Below, one piece after another: positions 43,334 to 48,802 of a stretch of DNA of 48,802 nucleotides. This DNA is from Chelatococcus sambhunathii (lineage in GTDB: Bacteria > Pseudomonadota > Alphaproteobacteria > Rhizobiales > Methylopilaceae): NCBI GenBank assembly GCA_031316315.1, contig JADBEO010000031.1:1-48802 (forward strand), read 5' to 3'. Below the pieces are notes generated by a model. The model saw nothing but the letters and a program-made list of their open reading frames with translations, made no database searches and was not told where the DNA came from. The translations under genes were made by a program, and so were the position numbers. Numbering within the stretch: position 1 is the first letter of the stretch; every line of letters begins with the position of its first letter.

Positions 43334-43334
43334 G

Positions 43335-44474
43335 ATGCGGCTTGCACGCTACATGAGCGTCACGCTGGTCAAGCTCGCGCTCGTCGCGACGCTGATCCTC
43401 GCCTTCATCGCGGAGGTGCTGGATCTCGTCGACAACGCCGGCGACATCATCGACGCCGGCGAAGGCGTCGGCGGCATCCTGCGTTACGCAGGGCTTCGCA
43501 TGCCGATCCTGCTGGTCCACGCCATGCCGCTCGGCGCCCTTGTCGGCGCGCTGCTGACCCTCGCTTTGCTCGCGCGCAACAGCGAGATCTCGGCGATGCG
43601 CTCGGCCGGACGCGGCATGTTCAACCTGTTCATGGCGATGCTGCCGGGCGCCTTCGTCCTTGTGGTGCTGCATTCGACGCTGATCGACGTCGTCGCGCCG
43701 CGCGCCCAGGCCAAGCTCGCGATCCAGATCACGCAGCGGGTGGAGGCCAAGCAGGCCAAGCAGGACGGCGTCCGCGACCTTAAGACCACGCGCCTCAGGG
43801 TCGGCGAGGACATCGTCACCTTCGACCGGGTGAGCGACAAGGGCCGGCGGCTGAAGAACGTGCGCATCTACGACCGCGGGGCCGACAAGATCGTCACCGC
43901 CCGCACCGTCGCCCAGGAAGCGCGCTGGCGCGATGATAAATGGACGCTGACGGGCGCCGAGAAGGTGTCCTGGGCGAAAGAGACGATGAACCAGAAGACG
44001 ACCGCGGACGGCGTCTGGGACACGACGATGACGCCCGACGACGTGCTCGGGGCGTTGAGCCCGGAGAGCCGCATCTCGCTGGATTCGGCGCGCAAGGTGC
44101 TCGCCGGCGAGCAGACGCCCAACGCGCCGCTGCCGTTCTACCAGACGCTCGTCGAGCGCGTTTACGCCATGCCGCTCGGGCTGATCGTGATGGTGCTGCT
44201 GGCGATGCCGGCCGCGCTCGTGAACTGGCGCGACGTCCGCTCCTCCCGCCACATGGCCTTCGCCCTCGTCGCCGGCCTCGGCTTCCTGCTGACGGACGGC
44301 GTCCTGACGACCCTCGGACTGACCGGCGTCGTTCCGCCGATGTTCGGCGCCTGGGCCGGCGTCGTGGCGTTCGCGGTCATCGGAATATTGCGGGTCATGC
44401 AGATCGACGCGGGCTGGTCCACGCGCAGGGTCGAGCGGCGCGCGCGGAAACGACTTGCGGAGGCCGGCGCGTGA
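43335..44474 (+). CDS. lptG: LptG-like permease of the sphingolipid island
   Basis: The 379-residue protein is the second YjgP/YjgQ permease. The start MRLARYMSVTLVKLALVATL and the helices LVHAMPLGALVGALLTLALL and NLFMAMLPGAFVLVVL are typical. A periplasmic domain spans about residues 120-270, and C-terminal helices include RVYAMPLGLIVMVLLAMPAA. It begins one base after the lptF-like stop codon and overlaps the GNAT gene by GTGA. LptF and LptG form a heterodimer. No lptB, lptC or lptA is in the window, so any dedicated ATPase or bridge would be shared or elsewhere. Confidence 0.85.
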   Translation: MRLARYMSVTLVKLALVATLILAFIAEVLDLVDNAGDIIDAGEGVGGILRYAGLRMPILLVHAMPLGALVGALLTLALLARNSEISAMRSAGRGMFNLFMAMLPGAFVLVVLHSTLIDVVAPRAQAKLAIQITQRVEAKQAKQDGVRDLKTTRLRVGEDIVTFDRVSDKGRRLKNVRIYDRGADKIVTARTVAQEARWRDDKWTLTGAEKVSWAKETMNQKTTADGVWDTTMTPDDVLGALSPESRISLDSARKVLAGEQTPNAPLPFYQTLVERVYAMPLGLIVMVLLAMPAALVNWRDVRSSRHMAFALVAGLGFLLTDGVLTTLGLTGVVPPMFGAWAGVVAFAVIGILRVMQIDAGWSTRRVERRARKRLAEAGA

Positions 44475-45589
44475 GCGGCATCGAGATCAGGCCCGTACAG
44501 TCCTCGCGCGAACTCGACGAATTCATCGACCTTCCGAAGACGCTGCACGCGAACGATCCGGCCTTCGTCGCGCCGCTTCGGCTCGAGCGCCGCCAGGCGC
44601 TTTCGGCCAAGCACAATCCGCTGTTGAGGAAGATCGAAGCCCGGTTCTGGACGGCGCGCCGGGGCGGCAAGGCGGTCGGGCGCATCAGCGCGCAGGCCGA
44701 TCCACGGCAGGGCGAGGCCGGGCTGTTCGGCTTCGTGGCGGCGCAGGACGACCCCCAGATCTTCCACGCGCTGTTCCGCACCGCCGAGCGCTGGCTCGCG
44801 AGCCGCGGCAAGACCGAGGCGCAAGGGCCCTTCCACCTCAACATCAACGAGGAGACGGGCGTCCTGGTCGACGGCTTCTCGACGCCGCCGATGCTGCTGA
44901 TGCCGCACGACCTGCCTTACGTCGCCGGCCGCATCGAGGCGGAAGGCTACGTCAAGGCGATGGACATGTTCGCCTATCTGCACGACACGCAGGTGCCGTT
45001 CCCGAAGTCGATCGACCGCCTGCTCGCGCGGCCCAAGCCGCCGAACGTCGTCATCCGTCACATGGACTGGTCGCGCTACGACGACGAAATCCGGACCGTC
45101 GTCGACATTTTCAACGACGCCTGGTCGGAGAACTGGGGCTTCATGCCGTTCGGCGAGGACGACCTCGCCCATATGGCGAAGTCCATGAAGCTGCTGCTCG
45201 ACGAGAAATTGCTGTGGTTCGTCGAGGTGGACGGCAAGCCCGCCGCCTTCGGCCTGTCGCTGCCGAACCTCAACGAGATGATCCGAGACCTCGACGGCGA
45301 GCTCTTCCCGTTCGGCTGGGCCAAGCTCCTGCTGCGGCTGAAGCGGCGCTCCTACACCTCCGGACGCATCCCGCTGATGGGCGTGCGCAAGGAGCATCAC
45401 AAGAGCTACCTCGGCCAGCTCCTGCCGCTCTACATCTTCGAGAAGTTCCGCGAGGAGGGGCGCGCCCGCAACGTCCGCCACGTCGAGATGTCGTGGGTGC
45501 TCGAGACCAACAAGCCGATGCGCCATTTCGGGGAGGCGCTCGGCTCGGCCTACAAGACCTACAGGGTCTATTCCAAGAAGATCGCCTGA
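44471..45589 (+). CDS. GNAT-fold acyltransferase resembling bacterial ceramide synthase
   Basis: The 372-residue soluble protein has the GNAT-type architecture of the bacterial ceramide synthase family: IEIRPVQSSRELDEFIDLPK, then PAFVAPLRLERRQALSAKHN and GRISAQAD. GPFHLNINEETGVLVDGF and WGFMPFGEDDLAHMA follow, with the C-terminal HVEMSWVLETNKPMRHFGEALG. In Caulobacter a protein of this type N-acylates 3-ketosphinganine to oxidised ceramide and is unrelated to eukaryotic ceramide synthases. The gene starts with GTG 44471, overlapping the lptG-like stop. Its place in the same island as spt, acp and the acyl-AMP ligase strongly supports ceramide formation. An uncharacterised YghO-type acetyltransferase is the alternative. 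Confidence 0.82.
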   Translation: MSGIEIRPVQSSRELDEFIDLPKTLHANDPAFVAPLRLERRQALSAKHNPLLRKIEARFWTARRGGKAVGRISAQADPRQGEAGLFGFVAAQDDPQIFHALFRTAERWLASRGKTEAQGPFHLNINEETGVLVDGFSTPPMLLMPHDLPYVAGRIEAEGYVKAMDMFAYLHDTQVPFPKSIDRLLARPKPPNVVIRHMDWSRYDDEIRTVVDIFNDAWSENWGFMPFGEDDLAHMAKSMKLLLDEKLLWFVEVDGKPAAFGLSLPNLNEMIRDLDGELFPFGWAKLLLRLKRRSYTSGRIPLMGVRKEHHKSYLGQLLPLYIFEKFREEGRARNVRHVEMSWVLETNKPMRHFGEALGSAYKTYRVYSKKIA

Positions 45590-46332
45590 TGACTTCCGCC
45601 CTCATTCTGGCCGGCGTCCGCAAGGGCGGCGACAGGCTCGCCGAATTCGCGGGCGTCGAGCACAAGGCGCTGATCCCGATCGGCGGGCGACCCATGATCG
45701 AGCGGGTGATCGCCGCGCTACGCGCCAGCGGCCGGATCGACCGCATCCTGGTCTCGGTCAACCGCCCGAAAGCGCTAAAAGATCTCGACGTCGAGGTCAT
45801 CAAGGCCGCGGACACACTGAGCCAGAGCGTCGTCGAGGGCGTCACCGCGCTCGGGACGCCCGCGCTGGTTACCACGGCCGACCATGCGCTGCTCGAGCCC
45901 GAATGGGTGCGCTACTTCCTCGACAACCTGCCGGATGCGCAGATCGCAGCCGGGATCGCGCGCTCCGAAGTGGTGATGGGAGAGACGCCGGACACCAAGC
46001 GCACCTTCCTGAAGCTCGCCGACGGCTCCTTCTCCGGCTGCAATCTGTTTTTCCTGCGCGACATGGACGCGCTGAGGGGCGTCGCGCTCTGGCGCGAATT
46101 CGAGGCGCTGAGGAAGCGACCGCTCAAAATGCTGCAGAAGCTCGGGCCCCGCGCGATCCTCGCGGCCGCGACCGGCCGCCTGACGACGGATCGCGTCGCC
46201 GCGGAGGTCCAGCGCCTGTCGGGGCTGACAGCCGGCAAGGTCGAGATGCCCTTCGGCCGCGCGGCGATCGACGTCGACAAGCCGGAAGACCTGATCCTGG
46301 TGCGCAGGCTGGTGGGTGACGAGGCGGCTTAA
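45589..46332 (+). CDS. MobA-like nucleotidyltransferase (NTP transferase)
   Basis: The 247-residue protein has a GT-A type nucleotidyltransferase fold. The N-terminal motif is LILAGVRKGGDRLAEFAGVE, the substrate-binding part is HKALIPIGGRPMIERVIAAL, and the metal-binding Asp is in LVTTADHALLEP. The GxGxR loop is GVRKGGDR, slightly altered. Such proteins attach CMP, GMP or a similar group to a phosphorylated compound. In this operon it may activate the sphingolipid headgroup, as CDP- or GDP-alcohol, for the phosphotransferase at 40402. Molybdenum cofactor synthesis is less likely because no mo genes are near. It starts in a TGATG overlap with the GNAT gene and is the last gene of that operon. 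Confidence 0.8.
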   Translation: MTSALILAGVRKGGDRLAEFAGVEHKALIPIGGRPMIERVIAALRASGRIDRILVSVNRPKALKDLDVEVIKAADTLSQSVVEGVTALGTPALVTTADHALLEPEWVRYFLDNLPDAQIAAGIARSEVVMGETPDTKRTFLKLADGSFSGCNLFFLRDMDALRGVALWREFEALRKRPLKMLQKLGPRAILAAATGRLTTDRVAAEVQRLSGLTAGKVEMPFGRAAIDVDKPEDLILVRRLVGDEAA

Positions 46333-46352
46333 GGCAGCCTGTCTGACGCCGA

Positions 46353-46469
46353 CTGCGTGCTTCGAGACGCGCCGCTGGCGCGGCGCTCCTCAGCATGAGG
46401 AACGCTTTGGGCCAGGCTTAAACGTCCCTCATGCTGAGGAGGCCCAACGGGCAGTCTCGAAGCACGCAG
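46353..46469. repeat. Paired-hairpin repeat, family A (copy 4)
   Basis: Same plan as the element at 17297-17457. The left half has arm CTGCGTGCTTCGAGACGC and stem GCGCCGC-TGGC-GCGGCGC. The right half has the shortest stem of all copies, GCCC-AAC-GGGC, followed by AGTCTCGAAGCACGCAG. It lies in the 150-bp gap between the convergent nucleotidyltransferase and DNA ligase genes. Confidence 0.92.
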
Positions 46470-46483
46470 TGGGTTTCGGCAGC

Positions 46484-48127
46484 TCAGGTGGCCTCCCTCT
46501 CCGCGATCAGCTTCTCAAGGCTCTCCAGCCTGTCGGCCTCGGCCGTCGGCTTGTCCCAGCGGATGCGCGCTACGCGCGGGAAGCGCATCGCCACGCCCGA
46601 CTTGTGCCGCGCCGAGCGGGCGATTCCCTCGAAAGCGACCTCCAGCACGAGACCCTGATCTTCAGTGTGGACCACCTCCCGAACGGGACCGAAGCGGTTG
46701 GTCGTGTTGCGCCTGACGAACCGGTCGAGCTCTAGCAGCTCTTCATCCGTGAAGCCGAAATAGGCCTTGCCGACGGGCACGAGCTCCTGCCCTCCCTGGA
46801 CGTCGCGCCAGAGCCCGAAGGTGTAGTCCGAATAGAAGGACGAGCGCTTGCCGTGGCCCCGCTGGGCGTACATCAGCACGGCGTCAACGGTCATCGGGTC
46901 GTGCTTCCACTTGAACCAGAGGCCCTTGGGTCGACCGACGACGTAGGGGCTGTCGCGCCGCTTGACCATCAGCCCCTCGACGGCCGCGGCGTCGTCGCCC
47001 GCGCCGGCCGAGGCCGGGTCGAGGCGGGCGGCGGCGAGGCCGTCCCAGTCGTCGAACTCGACGATCGGCGATAGATCCACGACGTGATTGGCCTCGCGGG
47101 CGATGAAGGCCTCGAGGCGCTGGCGCCGCTCGCTGAACGGAAGCTCGCGCAGATCTTCGTCGCCCTCGAACAGGAGGTCGTAGGCCCGAATGTGCGCCGG
47201 AAACTCGGCGAGCAGCTTCGGCGTCACGCTCTTCCGGTTGAGCCGCTGCTGCAGCACGTTGAAGGTCTGGACGCGGCCGTCGCGCAGGATCAGCAGTTCG
47301 CCGTCGATTGCGCCCTCGAAGGTCAGCGCCTCGACCAAATCGGGAAAGGCGCCGGAGACATCCTCGCCGGACCGGCTCCACAGCCGCGCGACATGCTTGC
47401 CATCGCCGTTCTTCCCGGCCGAGGCCTGCACGCGGATGCCGTCCCACTTCCACTCGGCCACAAACTCCTTCGGGTCGAAGGCCCGGAAATTTGCGTCCTC
47501 GAGCGGATGGGCGAGCATCGGCGGCCGGAACGGCGCCGGATCCTCCGCGAACGGTTTTTCGCCTCGCCCCTCGACCCAGGCGAACAGGTCCTCATAGGGA
47601 GGCTCCAAGCCCGGCCAGACCAGCTCGACGTCGTCGGGCTTCACCTCGTCGCCAAGCGCCGCCACGGCGGTCTTGGCGAGACGCGCGGAGGCGCCGATGC
47701 GAAGGGAGCCGGTGATCAGCTTGAGCAGCGCCCAGCGCCCGGTCTCGTCGAGCGCGTCGAGCCAGGTCTCGAGCCGCTTCGGCAGGTCGAGCTTGGCGGT
47801 CGTCGCCAGCCCCTCGACGATCTCGGAGAGCGGCGGCGTCCGGTTGGCGCGCGGCTCGCCGGGCCACATCAACGCGACCGTTTCCGCAAGGTCGCCGACG
47901 AAGTCGTAGGACAGGCCGAACAGGATAGGGTCCGTCCGCTCCATGATCAGGCCGCGGATCAGGCCCGGCTTGGCGTGCCGGAACTTCAGCGCCCCGGTCA
48001 GCGCCGCGAGCGCAAAGCCGCGCTCGGGGTCGGGCGTCTCCCGAAAATAGTCCGCGATCAGCCGGATTTTGGCGTTGCGCCGCGGCTCGTAGGCCAGGCG
48101 GTCGAGGAGGAAGGCGAAGCGGTTCAT
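46484..48127 (-). CDS. ATP-dependent DNA ligase, cisplatin-damage-response type
   Basis: The 547-residue enzyme has an N-terminal DNA-binding domain (MNRFAFLLDRLAYEPRRNAK), an adenylation domain and an OB-fold domain. The nucleophilic lysine of motif I is Lys227 in EWKWDGIRVQ. Further motifs are IDGELLIL (III), EGLMVKRRDSPYV (IV) and WFKWKHDP (V). It matches the bacterial ligase usually found with a metallo-beta-lactamase-fold exonuclease and connected to cisplatin or crosslink tolerance. It seals nicks using ATP and is distinct from the essential NAD-dependent LigA. The start at 48127 gives the family N-terminus. Upstream in-frame residues to 48190 lie in a repeat. Confidence 0.92.
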   Translation of the reverse strand: MNRFAFLLDRLAYEPRRNAKIRLIADYFRETPDPERGFALAALTGALKFRHAKPGLIRGLIMERTDPILFGLSYDFVGDLAETVALMWPGEPRANRTPPLSEIVEGLATTAKLDLPKRLETWLDALDETGRWALLKLITGSLRIGASARLAKTAVAALGDEVKPDDVELVWPGLEPPYEDLFAWVEGRGEKPFAEDPAPFRPPMLAHPLEDANFRAFDPKEFVAEWKWDGIRVQASAGKNGDGKHVARLWSRSGEDVSGAFPDLVEALTFEGAIDGELLILRDGRVQTFNVLQQRLNRKSVTPKLLAEFPAHIRAYDLLFEGDEDLRELPFSERRQRLEAFIAREANHVVDLSPIVEFDDWDGLAAARLDPASAGAGDDAAAVEGLMVKRRDSPYVVGRPKGLWFKWKHDPMTVDAVLMYAQRGHGKRSSFYSDYTFGLWRDVQGGQELVPVGKAYFGFTDEELLELDRFVRRNTTNRFGPVREVVHTEDQGLVLEVAFEGIARSARHKSGVAMRFPRVARIRWDKPTAEADRLESLEKLIAEREAT

Positions 48128-48158
48128 GAAGTTTGGCCAAGCCGCTTCAGAACAAAGC

Positions 48159-48250
48159 TCGTCGTCCTCCGGCTTGACCGGAGGACCCACGCCTCCCGCC
48201 GAGCTCCACGTCCGGCGCGGATGGTCCGGTTAAACCGGAACATGACGAGG
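48159..48250. repeat. Palindrome-rich direct repeat, family C (copy 1)
   Basis: A 92-bp sequence begins TCGTCGTCCTCCGG. It contains the palindromes CCTCCGG-CTTGA-CCGGAGG and GGTCCGGTTAAACCGGAAC and ends ATGACGAGG. The second copy, at 48615-48706, is in the same orientation and differs at roughly one position in ten, including an intact GGTCCGGTCAAGCCGGACC. The pair brackets the GIY-YIG gene. Confidence 0.9.
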
Positions 48251-48272
48251 TTCTTCCTGTGACGGCAGACAT

Positions 48273-48569
48273 TCAGGGGCGCGCAATCTGCTCGTAGAGA
48301 TCGTCCCATTGCGGGTTTGTCATTTCAATCAGGTCGATCTTCCAAGCGCGTAGCCAAGTCTTCAGCCGCTTCTCGCGACGGATCGCGCTTTCCGCGGTCG
48401 CATGCCGTTCGAACCACACCAGGTGATGGACGCGATAGGCCTTCGTGAAGCCGCCGACTGCGCCCTCGCGGTGCTCCCACACCCGCCGGACGAGATCGCT
48501 CGTCATGCCGACATAGAGCGTTCCGTTCCGCTGGCTGGCAAGGATGTAGACGTAGAACGACCGCTCCAT
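48273..48569 (-). CDS. GIY-YIG domain protein (YhbQ/UPF0213-like)
   Basis: The 98-residue protein is a single GIY-YIG nuclease-like domain. The first strand reads FYVYILAS and the second TLYVGMTSDLVRRVWEHREG, with the Arg of the active site and the conserved KAYRVHHLVWFE. The conserved Glu is likely in the ESAIRREKRLKTW segment. Stand-alone proteins of this size are numerous in Hyphomicrobiales, and their function is not established. The start at 48569 (MERSFYVY) is preferred over Met 48578 by similarity. It lies between two copies of a 92-bp direct repeat and separates the DNA ligase from what may be its partner exonuclease. Confidence 0.88.
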   Translation of the reverse strand: MERSFYVYILASQRNGTLYVGMTSDLVRRVWEHREGAVGGFTKAYRVHHLVWFERHATAESAIRREKRLKTWLRAWKIDLIEMTNPQWDDLYEQIARP

Positions 48570-48614
48570 GGCCCGCATGATCGCCGCTTACTGTGATCGC
48601 CGCCACAGAGAAGT

Positions 48615-48706
48615 TCGTCGTCCTCCGGGTTGACCGGAGGACTCACGCTTCCCGTCGAGCTTCACGTCCGGCGTGGATGGTCCGGTCAAGCCGGACCATG
48701 ACGAGG
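48615..48706. repeat. Palindrome-rich direct repeat, family C (copy 2)
   Basis: This is the second copy of the 92-bp repeat seen at 48159-48250, in direct orientation, 364 bp after the end of the first. Its palindromes are CCTCCGG-GTTGA-CCGGAGG and ATGGTCCGG-TCAAG-CCGGACCAT. From 48707 to 48779 I see no other feature. Confidence 0.9.
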
Positions 48707-48779
48707 CTCGTTCCGAGCGTTCCGGGCAGATGAGGGCCCCCGCTGTTCCTCGCTACTGCGCCTCTTATCTTACAACCGG

Positions 48780-48802
48780 ATGCGCCCCGAAGACCTCCTG
48801 AT
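48780..48802 (+). CDS. Possible start of ligase-associated exonuclease (partial)
   Basis: The last 23 bases read ATG followed by codons for Arg-Pro-Glu-Asp-Leu-Leu. MRPEDLL is the usual beginning of the metallo-beta-lactamase-fold exonuclease that accompanies the cisplatin-response DNA ligase. Seven residues are very little evidence. The ribosome site is weak, and the orientation would be divergent from the ligase, while the pair is often co-directional. The call rests mainly on the ligase being 650 bp away. Confidence 0.38.

Noticed and set aside
45589-46332. True molybdenum cofactor guanylyltransferase MobA
   Set aside because: There are no other molybdenum-cofactor genes nearby, its operon is about sphingolipids, and the nucleotide-binding loop is altered.
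46484-48127. LigD-type NHEJ ligase
   Set aside because: There is no polymerase or phosphoesterase domain and no ku gene. The length and N-terminal domain match the cisplatin-response ligase family.
1-48802. CRISPR arrays, tRNA or rRNA genes, prophage or integrative element
   Set aside because: I found no regularly spaced direct repeats, no cloverleaf-like segment that I could support, and no integrase, transposase or phage structural gene.

Overview
The window looks like chromosomal DNA of a GC-rich alphaproteobacterium, most likely of the order Hyphomicrobiales (Rhizobiales). The reasons are: very high third-position GC; overlapping start/stop (ATGA, GTGA, TGATG) junctions throughout; an amino acid:[carrier protein] ligase of the Bradyrhizobium/Agrobacterium type; a Caulobacter-type sphingolipid gene set; a cyoABCD-SURF1 operon; an ELM1-family protein; and three families of paired-hairpin intergenic repeats of the kind common in this order. 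A genus cannot be named from the sequence. I see no tRNA, rRNA, CRISPR array, transposase or phage gene.

Region 1 (about 0-13.2 kb) is an exopolysaccharide locus of the Wzx/Wzy type. A leftward block encodes a WecG/TagA/CpsF glycosyltransferase, a GT4 glycosyltransferase, a Wzx-like flippase, a double alpha/beta-hydrolase with unusual nucleophile positions, a secreted GH5 glycanase, a second GT4 enzyme and an SsuE-like flavin reductase. Five consecutive junctions in this block are the same 4-nt ATGA overlap. Divergent from it are a Wzz-type chain-length protein with a degenerate C-terminal kinase-like domain and a Wzy/ligase-like polytopic protein. An acyltransferase-3 protein converges on them.

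Region 2 (13.6-21.4 kb) is an aminoacyl-carrier-protein cluster: carrier protein, an acyl-CoA-dehydrogenase-fold flavoprotein without the usual catalytic Glu, an aminoacyl-tRNA-synthetase-like amino acid:[carrier protein] ligase with all three zinc ligands, a DUF1839 protein and a GH2 glycosidase. A convergent MHS-family transporter follows. The end product of this cluster is not known to me.

Region 3 (21.6-31.0 kb) is ordinary physiology: the cytochrome bo3 ubiquinol oxidase operon cyoABCD followed by a SURF1-like assembly factor, then a leftward RND efflux pair (permease and membrane fusion protein).

Region 4 (31.2-46.3 kb) is a sphingolipid synthesis and export island. It holds a small conserved-looking protein, an ELM1-family protein, an MsbA-like ABC exporter, a fatty acyl-AMP ligase, an acyl carrier protein, serine palmitoyltransferase, a Tam41-like cytidylyltransferase, a diacylglycerol/ceramide-kinase-like lipid kinase, a CDP-alcohol phosphotransferase, an HIT-like protein, LptF- and LptG-like permeases, a GNAT-fold protein resembling bacterial ceramide synthase, and a MobA-like nucleotidyltransferase. 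Together they read as fatty acid activation, ACP, sphingoid base, ceramide, ceramide-1-phosphate, CDP-ceramide or a CDP-headgroup, phosphosphingolipid, then transport. The 3-keto reductase (CerR) expected for this pathway is not in the window.

Region 5 (46.4-48.8 kb) has an ATP-dependent DNA ligase of the cisplatin-response type. A GIY-YIG protein bracketed by a 92-bp direct repeat follows. At the very edge is what may be the first codons of the ligase-associated exonuclease.
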